64,000 nt of DNA, taken from the IMG/VR virus record IMGVR_UViG_3300027822_000001, positions 1 through 64,000 of that record. The stretch is one strand, 5' to 3'. Position numbers and translations under genes: made by a program. This stretch comes from a virus. The notes under the pieces were generated by a model. That model was not told the origin of the DNA. It made no database searches and worked only from the letters and a program-made list of their open reading frames with translations. Of the stretch, positions 25,401 through 37,300 are shown one piece after another (positions within the stretch are counted from its first letter, which is position 1; each line of letters opens with the position of its first letter).

Positions 25401-28373
25401 CAAGTTGCTGAGATTGTTTCTGATAGTAAATTATCTAAGTACCAAACTAATGAGGGTATTAAAGACTATATAAAAGATGCTACTAAAGAGGCTAGAAAGT
25501 TGCAAGAAAGAATAAATAAAGTCAATGATAAAGAAGACAGTAAAGAAGTCTTAAAACGTCGAGTTAAAGAGTCTAAGGTTGGAAAAGTAGTTCAGAAAGC
25601 TACTAATAAGATTAAAGAAAAGATGCCTAAGAAAGAATCGAAGAAAGAGACCGACATCAGGCTTGAGGAAGAAATAGATACTAATGAAAGTTCTAAAAAA
25701 GCTGGACTTAATAAGAATTTAAAGGAAGAGAGTACTCCCTCGCAAAATAAAGAAAACGAAGTAAAGAAAGCTAAGATTGTTAAAAAAACTAAACCTATCA
25801 AAGTTAACGGAACAACAGTATATGATGCTTTTGATTCTAATGACCCTAACTTTGAAGCTAAGTTAAATAATGCCGAAATAGTAACTGAGGCTTCTAGTAA
25901 TATTAGAGAATTAGCTAAAGTTAATAAAGAAGACACTTCTTCTTTAAACTCATTTGCTGATTATATGGATAGTTATGAGTATTTACTATTAGGGCAAAAA
26001 GATGCTACTTGGAAAGATGCTAATTCAGCTTCTTACATGAGAGATTTGGCTAATTTACTTGGTAAGTACTATAAAGATAAAAGTCCTGAAGCTTTGTCTG
26101 CTTTAATAAAGGAACTTGGAGTTAAAACTGGAGAGGAAAGTACTACTGCAGGATATATTATAGATAACGCTCTTAACGATATTTCTGCAAAAACAAATAA
26201 TGTATTGAATGGCTTATTTAATACATTTAATAAAAGGAGAATGGCTGATGGCATGGAGCTGTTAGAAACTATTGTAAAAGCTCCTACATTTACTGAATAT
26301 ATGGAGGCAGGTTCTCCTGAAGAACTAATAAAAGGTTTATATGATTCTGTTAAAGGTGGTAAAGCAGTATTTGAAACTATAAAATCAGGTAAAACTATTG
26401 TTAATAGTGATGCTATGCATAAAACAGCTAAAACAATATCTGATTTGATATTTAAAGAAAGACTTGGTAATGATAGCTTAGAGGAAACATATGGTAATGT
26501 CTCCAGCTATATATTGAAGTCTTTAAAAGATGCTTCTAGATTTAAAGAAATTGTAGGAAAGAAAGACAAGAAAGATAGTTTAAGAAGTGCTAAAGAGATA
26601 ATGAGAGCTGTCAATCTATACTTTGATTCTGCCAATGCTTATAATAAGGGTAAAAGTAGAGTTGAGAAGGAAGACCAAATCTTTGCTGATAACTATGTAG
26701 ATGATAATTTTAATTTAGTTAAGATAACAGAAGAAGATGTTACTAATGATGTTGTAAATGATAACACTAATCCTGCTGCTGATGCTGATGCTACTTTAAA
26801 TAGAGCTCATGTAGGCACAAAGCATAAGAGAGAATATAGTGTTGTTATTGCAAATGATTCCACTGGCTTTGATAAAGAGTCTGGTACTCAAGAAGCCATA
26901 CCTACAAAAGCTCTTATAAAAGAAAGTCCTACTTTAACTAAGATTGGAAATAAAGTTACTTTAGAAGTGGATAATGAATATAGTGGAGATGTATTCTATA
27001 ATGGTCATAAAGTTAAATGGCAAGACCTCAAACGAGGGCACACTAAAGATACTGAATGGCTTAATAATCATACTCCAATAAAGATATTAATGGATGGAGA
27101 AAAGGTTGGATATGTTCCGATGTTATCTTCTGTTAATAAAGAAACAATAGCTAAGAGTTCAAATTTAGAAGTTGAACGAATAAACCTTAGAAACTTTAGA
27201 GCTGACATTGCCGACGGACATACTGTTGCTGAAATAGGAGATGTAAGAAAAGGACACCTTAATTTAGTAGAAGAGTTTAATACTCCAGAAACATACTCTC
27301 CAAAGCTTATGGAAAAGAAGCGTTCTATTGGAGTAATTAAGAATGATGGTATATATGCTGGCGGTAAAAGAGTTATGACTATTCCAAAAAAGTTAAAGGA
27401 ACTTTATAATGAATTAGCTGGTAGTGGAGTTTTGATAGTAACTGCAAACGATGGCTCTTTAATGTCATCTGTTGCTTACAAATTTAAGCTTGATGGAACT
27501 ACTAATTTGTCTGAAACAGTCAATTCTAAAAACTCTGTGGTTGATGTGGCTGAAGCTATGAAGAAAATATTAGATAAGAACAGTAGTAAAAAAGTAAGAA
27601 ATGAATTTTATGATGCTTTGAATAACACTGTAAATATAAAATCTGTAGACCCAAATAATATTGATTTAGTTGATAACTATTCAATACTATTAGGAATAGA
27701 TAACATGGCTGTATTTGCTGTAAAAGGTAAAGAGGGTAACATTGAGAAGTTCATTTTAGGTAACAGTGAGAAACAAATAGAAGTTGATGCTACTACTATA
27801 AATAAGAATGCCACTGAAGTGGAAGAAGCTTTAGGTATGACTTATTATGGTATTAATGATAGAAGCTTAGATAAAAGAGTTAATTTACTTGAACGAAACG
27901 CTGAAACTAATGAACTTGAAGTCAAAAAGTCTAGTTATAATGCTCATTTGAAAGATAAGTTATTATCTAGGTTAGTTGAGAAAACATTAGAATTACCTAA
28001 AGGAAACTATTCTGAGTCTAATAGAAGAATAGTAAAAACAGAAAAAGGTCATAGTGAATTGATATTTACAAATAATGCACCTGTATATTTAGAAATGAAA
28101 GGTAAAACAGAAATTGATAAAACAGATGTTAAAGTAGTTGTTGATAAGAAAGAAGTTTCTTTTAATAAGGGAGAGTCTAATAGGGCTGAAAAAGTAATAG
28201 AAGACACTAATAAAAAAGAAGAAAGTTCAGCTAATATTAATGATATTTCTGAAACAAGATTAAAAGAAGAGTTAGAAAAAGATGGTAGTGAATTAGACTT
28301 AACTGATGACTCTAATAAATCTAGCTTAGATATACCAATTAAGAAAACTAATGGTAATAATAAGGGATGTTAA
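22488..28373 (+). CDS. Giant virion protein of the RNA polymerase operon
   Basis: A 1,961-residue protein starting three bases after the previous TAG. Residues about 85-240 hold several hydrophobic or amphipathic helices (SVGNLVGNTAVGIIHDIGAIG; ISGVVQPVIQFGLESILLAQ) that might contact membrane during injection. Residues about 530-1080 are long Lys/Glu-rich coiled coil, followed by a highly basic Lys-rich linker near 1030-1110. The last third is mixed alpha/beta (SVVIANDSTGFDKESG ... SKLLSRLVEKTLELPKGNYSE). Neither RNA polymerase catalytic motif occurs here. In crAss-like phages such giants are packaged in the head with the polymerase and ejected into the cell. I infer the same role. Confidence 0.6.
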   Translation: MKILDNDPTKNKKQETPKLDSESLEELRKDAERIEEINKSGIVMHSPDLRMNTRREKFNYSDYTDYIDLDEINLNDIEATNKLRASRQSTREQIGLSVGNLVGNTAVGIIHDIGAIGALASEWGSDRDYTNPITEWAEKNRNPFGEVYSESADGMGWDSGSIINHISGVVQPVIQFGLESILLAQAFKPLSAIGEGMSQLTRAKNVAQAVEKANWATNMTKSVINGGARAMEGFVPQALNSYSIGYFASVDGAHNAYTQAYDHALKNMSIEDPSDATPEQVERAKKFASSFASDYAKFNTMLFGSLNFSLLKPGMQTTAIRNEVLGALKNEEKQMLASQAEAGLNRTISAGNLKEALKGMDEKIASNFVRKGERGIDYAKKAAHGAWVFGAMDILANENTTKKALANYENVLDANKGELPSFLSSVGRMTGYMKAASDELDDIVRGNDPDGAKKLRLSLLTGAAFSPIHSLVNSRLSRTKVYTKDADGNVIPVLNEAGEPTGKYESYKTSKYKAHKVERQRVFDYYKNSLIKDLDVIENADNKLKLIADVGEEEAGITQDEVFRDLFDLQSYEMITRGGKDFLINSLKDVMNVDNTVDMGAKMVEQKAMLDAKIAEIEKIPSEKKTTEQFDELKSLKEQSKDLAEKSVRYSGKSEAMIKGFADEMETKERAGKASKYREKANKLIEDIKYLDSKYKEYKDNFGHGKTAALGLPEFLLKLEQNKLTASNWLKENPLIDNLTKGKDESYNNLVKYKLLDNKLEILATAMVGASPLEVSTLKADFDKTRNEIRETESYKYRDELDKASEEIKSKSQQLTTELDATITDNKEVSEPLRKKSTENKKLSREWNNLVKETSTLNDKKIELKDKLDNKEVSEKDYRNQSKKIYKELSSQYDKMAKLRKTVSTNKMELSRLTNSRETFDKQEERITSEIEELSKQFKDNVANIDKFYSDLKELDKRIKVDKELTAYNSKQVAEIVSDSKLSKYQTNEGIKDYIKDATKEARKLQERINKVNDKEDSKEVLKRRVKESKVGKVVQKATNKIKEKMPKKESKKETDIRLEEEIDTNESSKKAGLNKNLKEESTPSQNKENEVKKAKIVKKTKPIKVNGTTVYDAFDSNDPNFEAKLNNAEIVTEASSNIRELAKVNKEDTSSLNSFADYMDSYEYLLLGQKDATWKDANSASYMRDLANLLGKYYKDKSPEALSALIKELGVKTGEESTTAGYIIDNALNDISAKTNNVLNGLFNTFNKRRMADGMELLETIVKAPTFTEYMEAGSPEELIKGLYDSVKGGKAVFETIKSGKTIVNSDAMHKTAKTISDLIFKERLGNDSLEETYGNVSSYILKSLKDASRFKEIVGKKDKKDSLRSAKEIMRAVNLYFDSANAYNKGKSRVEKEDQIFADNYVDDNFNLVKITEEDVTNDVVNDNTNPAADADATLNRAHVGTKHKREYSVVIANDSTGFDKESGTQEAIPTKALIKESPTLTKIGNKVTLEVDNEYSGDVFYNGHKVKWQDLKRGHTKDTEWLNNHTPIKILMDGEKVGYVPMLSSVNKETIAKSSNLEVERINLRNFRADIADGHTVAEIGDVRKGHLNLVEEFNTPETYSPKLMEKKRSIGVIKNDGIYAGGKRVMTIPKKLKELYNELAGSGVLIVTANDGSLMSSVAYKFKLDGTTNLSETVNSKNSVVDVAEAMKKILDKNSSKKVRNEFYDALNNTVNIKSVDPNNIDLVDNYSILLGIDNMAVFAVKGKEGNIEKFILGNSEKQIEVDATTINKNATEVEEALGMTYYGINDRSLDKRVNLLERNAETNELEVKKSSYNAHLKDKLLSRLVEKTLELPKGNYSESNRRIVKTEKGHSELIFTNNAPVYLEMKGKTEIDKTDVKVVVDKKEVSFNKGESNRAEKVIEDTNKKEESSANINDISETRLKEELEKDGSELDLTDDSNKSSLDIPIKKTNGNNKGC

Positions 28374-28391
28374 TAATTATATATATGATAT

Positions 28392-31300
28392 ATGAGGTGT
28401 AATGAATTAATTAAAAGAAAGGATGGCTTAGCTAATTATAATTTTTTAGAAGCTTCAGTTGGAGAAAATGCTGCTATTGAGTCTTTAAAGAGTTATGACT
28501 TTAGTAAAGATGTCGTTCCTTTCGACCATACATTTAAAGGAGAAAAATCTAAGTTGTTTGATGAGCTTACTAATCAGTATGGCTTAAAGAAAGCTATACA
28601 AGTTAGTTTTTTAATTAGAACAACTGATTTTCTTGAAAAGTATGGAGATTGGACAGTTGATAAGAATGACTTCGTTGGTAAGTTGAATGAACAGAAAGAA
28701 CCAACATTAGATGCAGTAAATAAGATATTTAGAAATGAGAGTGCTAGCAAAGAAATGGAAGAGCCTACTAAACATGATGTGCTTAGAAAGAAACTAGAAT
28801 CTGATTCTAATTATAAATTGGGTGAGGCTTCTGTAGAAGAAGTAAGTGATATGTTAGAGTCTGGTGTTGCTCTTGCTACAAATCTTGTTATTAGAGATAA
28901 TGTTAAAAAGAGTACTATATTCAATGCCTTATTAAATACTTTTAGTATTCAAAGAAATAAAGCATCTAAGTTTATAGATTACCAAGAGTCCTTAGCTGAG
29001 CATAATAAACTTCCAAAGTCTGAGCTAGATAAAATAAAGAGAGGAAAAGAGTTATTAGATACTATATTAGATAATGAAGAATATAAAACTAATTATCTAA
29101 CCTTAATAGATTCTGAATTAGATAGTATGGGATTTAATACTATCAATAAAGAAGCCACTACAGACATAAATGATAAAAATGCTGAAAATCCTATACTTAA
29201 AGAAATGTGGGATGAGCAATCTAAGTTTGAAGTTCCTATTAAGAACACTTTGCAATTTAATATAAGGATGCTATTAGGCTCTATTCCTATTCCTGAGTTA
29301 GATAATGGAAATTTAACGGGTAATTATAAAACCAACTCTATAGGACTAGCACATACATATACTTCAAATAATATAACTTTAAAATTATTAGACTACTTTA
29401 ATCATAGGGTTGTAGATAGAAATTCATTTATGAGTGATTTGAAGTCCTCTGGAATACCTGAGTTTGTTGAGCTTGCAAGTAAAGTAGATAAACTATCATA
29501 TAATAAAGATAGATTACTTAATGCTTTAACTGCTACTGTTGGTAGACTAAAAAACAATAAAGTTGTTGCTATATCTGAAGGAAATAATTTTATTGTTTAT
29601 AATACTAATAACAGGTCTGATAGAAAATATATAACAGATACATGGTATGGAAATCAAAATATTCTATTTAAAGAATCCGATATTGTAGAGCTTAATAAAA
29701 ACAATGAATTAGTTTACTCTGAAACAGGCAAAAAAAGATTACAGCATGAGTATAATAATATACATCAAATATTAAATTCATCAAATACTAGACATATAGC
29801 TGCATCTCATTTTGTAGGTAAACTTAGTAGTTTAGTACACTCTGATAAGTTTGGAGAAGCTAAATCAGAAGAAAAGACTAAGATGCTTAATGATATGATA
29901 AGTATGAAAGAAGGCAAGACTATAAAAAGTAATAGTTTATTGATGCCTGTGGAAGATGTATATTCATTATTACCTACCATACTAAAGAAAGGAAAAGACG
30001 GAAGAATTTCTTTTAAAACTTCTGACTATGATGAGCTGTCTAAAAAACTCTTAGACTTAGATATAAAAGAAGATACCGAAAATGTAGACGATGCAATTAA
30101 CATAAATAAAATAAATGTTGTATCTCCTTTAATACGACATTATTTAGCTCTTACTGGAATGGATTTTGAACTTGATACTATTAAGAAGTTCTTACAAAAT
30201 CCAGGAAGATACATGACTGATTTAACAGATGGAGTAACAGAACCAACTGTTAAACTTTCTGACTTAACTACTCCAAGAAAAGTAGCGAATGGTGTAAATG
30301 TTTTACATTTATTAATACAGGATATAAATAAAGGGGGCTCTGGACAAAAAGATGAAAATGCTAACAGTCTTAGAAATAACAACCCATTAAATACTAATGC
30401 TTCTAAAAAGGTATTTACTAAGTTGAAAGAAATTGAAGAGGTTGCTGATTTATCTTCTACTTTTATCAATTCTTTCGGTAAACAAGAGTCTTCTTATGGC
30501 TTTAATACATTCTTATCAAAAGAGATTAACAACTTAAAAGGAAATACATTAGATGGAATGAATACAGACCCCCTATCAAGAAGAAGTCTCTGGTATAAAG
30601 CCTTTAAAGGAGACGATTCTGTTGCTGGTTTGATTGAAAGACCTGAAAGATTATCTCTTTTGTTTGGTGATGGAGTTAAAGAAGCAAAGACTGGAAAAAT
30701 AATTAACAGAGCTTCAGCATCACCTCTTGATAAAGAAGTTATGAGAATAAACTTATTTGCTTATAATAATGCTGGTTTTACTGATAGACTATCTGTTATA
30801 GATGCTTTAGTGTTTTCTGATAAATCTAGAACTAGAAAGATATTAGCTCCAAGAATTAGTTTAAAAGGAGAAGATTATAACTTTAATCTTGACTTTAAAA
30901 ATAAGGAGAGTTTAAAAGACTATTCTATAAGTGATGTTCAATATGGAGATGACGTAAAACATGTACTTACTGATATGGCGTTAACTGAAATAGACAGAAT
31001 TAATGATACTGTATTAAGACACAAAGAAGCAAAAGATGTAATGACTTCTGAAAGAAGTATAGGTGGCTCTAAATTTTTAATATTTCCCTCATTAGATAAT
31101 AAAGTTATAAATTCTTTTAAAAGGTCTGATGGAAGTTTTGATACCTCTAATAAGGAGTTTATATCAAAGGTTCAAAAACATATGAATTTACTTTTAACAG
31201 CAAATGCTAATGAGAACTTAAAAGAATGGAAAGATGTTGATTTGATAAGAGCTTCTGGTGGTATTAAATATTTAGATAGTAGGCATAAAAAACATGTTGG

Positions 31301-34300
31301 AGAGAAGATATCTGTAAAGGATAGTAATGATAGAAACATATTTAATTATGATAAAAGAACAAAAGATTCTTATGTAACAGCTGATACCGCTTTAGAATTA
31401 GCTCTTAATGAAATGGTAACTAATCTCAATATGATTCAGTTAGTTGGAGATGTTGCTGACTACTATAAAGCAGGAAATACTCCTGAAGAAACATCAGACA
31501 ACACTTTCTCAAACTACTATAAAAGACTTGGAAGTGTAGGGGGTGCTAAAATGAATATAGCACAAGAATTTAGAGCAAAGTTTGGTAAAGTTACTAAGAA
31601 TGTTAAACATAATAGAATAAATTATGTATATGCTAAAGATATTAAAACTAATAAATATGCTAAAGAATATTTAAATGCTCTTAATGTCTCTGGTTGGGAA
31701 AATGTAAATATGTCTGATGCTGCAGAATATACAACACTTAGAGACCACATAGTAACATTACATGGAGAAGGAAGACTTAATGATAATGTCTTTAATAAGA
31801 TACATTCCAAAATAATAGAAAGTTATAGAAATGACACTCTTGTTAAATTAACTGAAGATGAGGCTATTGCTATAATACCACAAAAACCTTTATATGCGGG
31901 TACTAATAATGTTGATGGACTTAGAGTTGCTACTATTGTTAAGTCAAGTGCATTTCCTTTATTAGAAAGTATAACTGGAGGAACTCCTTTTGATGCTGTT
32001 AGAAAAGCAATGGAAGCTAAAGAGAAAGAAGAAATATTTGATAGAGACAATAAGTTAGCTTTTGATGATTCTAATGAAATTTTAGAGTTATCTACTACTA
32101 GACTTGCTTTTGAATCTGGAGTAAAAGTAGGTAATGCTAAACTAAATGATATTTTTAATGAGGATTTTACAATTAAAGATGGAGCTTTAAAAGACATAAA
32201 ATATACTAACGTAGACAGAGAACATTTAGGCATTCAACAAGAAGAAAGTGAGAATGATAGTAGAAAGATAAATATTGTAAGTCAAATGAATAAACTCGTT
32301 ACTTCTGAAATATTAGATACAAAAGGCTTTAAACTTCCTGATAAAGAAAAAGAAATGAGTGGTATTGAGTTAAGAGACTTAAAAGAGAAACTTAAAAAAG
32401 CTATAATGGATAAGAAAGCCATTAAGTTATTTAAAGATGTAGGATATGATGAAGCTACTAATTCATTTACAGATGAAAAGAAATTCATGAAGTATCTTGA
32501 ATCTAAATTATCTGCTAATGAGATATCAGCAGAAGATGTAAAGATGCTTATTGATAAGGATGGAAATCAAGTAGCTCCTCTATATCTTAATAAATCTTAT
32601 GGAAAGATAATGAGTTCTTTATTAGCATCTATTAGTAAAGATGTGATAAAACCTAAAATAAGTGGTAAAGGAGCAGTTCAATTAAGTAGTGTCGGATTGC
32701 TATTTAATGGAGATATGAATAACTCTAACATCATATTTACTAGAAGAACTGATGCAGATGGCAACATAATTAAACTTGATAGATTAGAACATACTAAATA
32801 TAAAAATGGAGAACTTAAAAGAGCTCAACTTTTAGTATCTAGAGAGTTCTTTGAAAAGTTTGGAATAGATTTAGATAATGCTACTGAAATCATTGATGGT
32901 AGGAAAGTTATGAAAGAGGGAGTAATTGATGATAGACTATTAAAAGCAATATCAGCTCGTATTCCTAATCAAAAACACTCTAGTATGTTGCAAGCTGAAA
33001 TAGTAGGCTTTCTACCAAAAGATGTTAAAGAAACAGTAATTGTATCAGATGGAATAACAAAACAGATGGGTTCTGACTTTGATATTGACCATTTATATAA
33101 CTATTTATATAACTATAAAGTACAGAAAATTACTCATAAAGAAGATTTAACAAAAGATTTAACTAAGTTTAACAAACTTGTGGAAAGAGCTAAAGAAGGA
33201 TATGCTCCTAGAAAAAGTAATCTTCATAAAGTTTTAAAAAGTATGGATAGAGAAGACTATAATGAGGAACTAATAAAAATAGGAATAGCTAAACATTTAG
33301 ATAAATTTTATGATACTAAATCTAAACAACTTTACGATATAGTTAGAGATTTTAAGCTAAGTAAAATAACTATGGTTGATGCTAATAGAGATAAAATTAA
33401 TAAAATAACAGACTTATCTACAGAAGCATTAGAAAATAGATATATAGATATTCATCACTCTATACTGGAACATAAAGAAGTATTACCTAAAATGTTAGAA
33501 GTACTTGATTTACCTGATGCTAAATTAATTACTAAAGATATAGATAGCTCAGTTCCTAAAATAGAAAATACAATGTTCTCTCCTTTATCTGGAGTATATA
33601 ATAAAAGACAATATGAGAGTAATCAAGGAGGTAAAGATGGTATATCTATACAAAGTTCTTTGAGTATGCTTCATATTGCTTTAGAAAAAGATAACTTTGA
33701 GTTACAGTTTAAAAAGTTTAGTGAAACTAAGAGAGAAAATGAAAATGTATTTAAATTTATAGTAGATGGTAAAGAAGTAGTATTTAAAGCTATAGGTAGA
33801 GGAAGTTATAATTTTAAAGGAAACAAGAGAACAAATCTTACTACTAATACTATACTACAAAATGAAGCTGTTGATAATGCTAAAAATAAATTACTATTTA
33901 GATTAGGCTATTCAGCAGTAACTTCTCCAGCTTATAATTTATTAAACTTTCTTGCAAAAGATGGAAAGTCTATGCCTTTAAGTATGATAGCTAAGATGTT
34001 TAGACAGAAAGGAGTATTAGAAGCTTATAGATATGCTGAGAATAAGACATCTATGTTTAATGATTCTTCTAAATCTTTCTCTGAGTATATGAAAGAATAT
34101 GCATTAAATAAGTATGATGGAGATAAAAACTTTTCAATATCAGAGGAAATTTTAGATAAGGGGTTAAAAGGTAAAAATACTAGTGATTCTAGTTTAAATA
34201 ATTCTGATTATGAAAGCTTGCAATCTACTCTTATTGATAAGTTATCTAAAGCTCAGGAATTTGGTTCTAATCTACTTAGAATATATTCATCAGCTAATTT

Positions 34301-37300
34301 AGAAACTAAAGGAATAGGAAGTTCTACTGGAGAGCTATTATTAAAAGAATACAACATAAATAAATTTGTAGTAAATAACTCTAGATTTAGAGGAACTTAT
34401 AGATTACTTGGAGATGCTATAAATATGGATAATGGAGTAAGAAATGTTGGTGGCAATCTTACAGAGCTTGGTAGAATTTATGATTATGGAATAAGAAAAG
34501 CTCTTAATTTTTATGAGTTAAGAGATATTAAGAATAATCCTAGAACAATGTTGGGAAGCTCTAGATATAAAAATACAATCAGACAGTTTATACGTTCTGG
34601 AGCAAATAGTGAGAAAGCTATAAAGAGAGTAGATGGAGCTTATGCTACATATGCTAATCTTAATATAGATAATCCATTCTTTAAATCATCTGGAGAAGCT
34701 GTAACTATTAATTCAGTAAGAAAAGTTTTATTAACTGGAGATAATGATGTTTATACCAGACTTATCAAGCATTTAAAAGAACCTAGTAACTTAGAGGGTA
34801 GAACATTCTTAAATAACATTAATGTTCTTCCAAAGAAAAATGTAGCAGACCCTGTTATACTTAAGTTAGTATCAGGAGACCTTTCGGATATAAAGATAGA
34901 TGAGTATATACGAAGTTTTAATGAGCTACTAACTAGTAATAATAGTAAGTCTCGAAACTTAGGTAAAGATATATTAAGAGTTATGCTTTCTCAAGGAAAT
35001 GCATATTCTCCTAATGGAATAAATAAATTATTACCTAGAGCTTATTTAATGGAACATCCAGATTTTGTTAATGCTATTAAGAATAGTAGCTTGAAAGATA
35101 TAAATTCTACTATACTGCATGAACAGATAGTTCAACATAATCCAACATTATCTGAGAAAGATTCTAACTATAAAAGAACTAAACAATTAGCCGAAACTGA
35201 TGGCTCTTATGTTCAGATAAATATTGAAGCAGATAAGGCGGATACTTTACCTGAATACTTATCTGGTAAAGACCCTGAAAGAGGATATGTTCCACTTAAG
35301 AAAGTAGGTGTTGTAGAGTCGTTATCTAATGAAGAAACTATAGAAGTTATTTATAAAGCAATTTCTAAATTAGGAAGTGGTAACTCTAATATGACTGAAT
35401 ATGACCCTTATAGTGTTGAAACTACTAGCCTTTTTAAGAACAACAACCCTTTAATGTCTTTTGAAGAATATGCTGAAAATAATAATTTAGAGCATTTAAA
35501 AGATTTAGCAAATAACAGCTTACGATTACAAGATGATTATGGTTCTTATACAGTAGAAAGAAATGATAAAGATTTAATATTTGATGAATATAATATAAAA
35601 GGAGATACACCAGAAGATTTAAGTTCTGTATTAAATAATGTAAGTGGTACAAATAAAGTAATAGCTGATGTTACTTCTGAGCTTTTAGATAAGTCTGCTA
35701 AATTTAAATTTAAAGTAACAGATGAAGCTAAGGATGGAGAATCTAGTCCATCAGCCAGAGGAGTTGTTACTGAAGATGGTTTAAGTATAAGACTACATAA
35801 CTTTGATACTGCTAATTCTGATAATCCAGAAGCATTTAGAAAAGAATTTGAAGAAGTAGTATCACATGAATCTAGCCATCAAGTGTTATTTAACGAAGCT
35901 GTTGCTTATGATAAAGGACTTTCTAAAAATAAGGGTAATAGGTTAGAAAAACAATTTGCTTTATTAGATACCTATTTAGGTAAACTAAAAAAAGCTATTA
36001 TAGATGGAGATAATACAGAACGAGGTGAAGAGTTTAAAACTTTTGAAGATAAATACAATAATAAAATAGAAGGAGACATCTCTGTAAGTGAAAGAGATAG
36101 AAATCAAGGACTTATGTCTGTTCACGAATTAATAGCTGATATAGCTAATGATGGTTTCTTAGATTCTCTTAATGGCTATGAAGTTGATGGCTTAGATGTT
36201 GCCAATACTCTATCTACTAAGATGAAAAGATTATATGTAGCACTCATTGAAAGTAAAGGGTTGCAGAATAACAAAGGAGCTCAAGAATTAATAGCTAATG
36301 TGCTTAAATTTTATGATGATGTTGCTAAGGCAAAAAAAGTTGATACTAGTGTTGAAAAGAAGGGAGAAGAAGCTCTTCCTGATGCACTTTTAAAACAAAA
36401 AGAACATGAAGTTGTTAAGCCAGAAGAAGCTAAAGATATAAAATTTGATGATATTTTAGTTAAAAAAGAAAAAGGTGTTAAACCTAAACAATTAGAAAAA
36501 GATGAAAAAGGTTTCTATAATGTTAATATTAGTAGAGGAATAAAAATACCTAAAGACACTTCTACTATAGACTATTTAAGAGAGAAAGGAACATTTTCTA
36601 AGATAGCTGAGTATGGTACTAAGAATAGTAATGAAGCTCTGTATGAAATTGATAGATTAAATAAAATAGGAGCTGAAGACAATAAAAGATTTGCACTTGA
36701 TTCTTATATAAAACCGGATGGTTCTAGAATATACAAGCCAATAGAAGTGAGCTCTAGAAAGGATAGGATGTATAATTTTAGAGATAAAGAAACTACTTCT
36801 GGAGTTCTTAAGGATATTGCATCCAACAAAGAATTTAGTAAAGATGTTAGAAATGCTGCAAATGACTTATTGAAATTTGAAAACACTGATAAAATAGGAA
36901 CATTCATTAGAAGTGATAAATACTTTATGGCTGAAAATGTGTTAAAAGATGAGAGCTTTGACTTTTTAGAGGAAGCCAATGGAACTGCTTCTGGAAATCT
37001 TGTAAGAGTTAGAGATGGAGCTACTGTAAGTGAATATTTACATGAAGTATATCATACATATTTAACAGACTTGATAGCTAATAATCCTAAGTTTAGAAAT
37101 AAACTTAAAGATTATCAAAAAAGAGTGCTAGAAAATTTTAAAGATAATAGAATAATTGATGACATATATAAAGATTTAGACGAATTTGCTGTTATGGCAG
37201 TAACTAAACCTGAGTTAATTTCCTTATTAAAATCTATGCACAGTGTAGATAAAGAAGGAAGTGTGTTATACGATGAACTTGTAGATAAGTATAAAGAAGC

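Noticed and set aside
35434-35652. Leu/His/Tyr-rich - strand ORF within the polymerase gene (and similar at 37234-37485)
   Set aside because: Antisense shadows with no start signal and unnatural composition.
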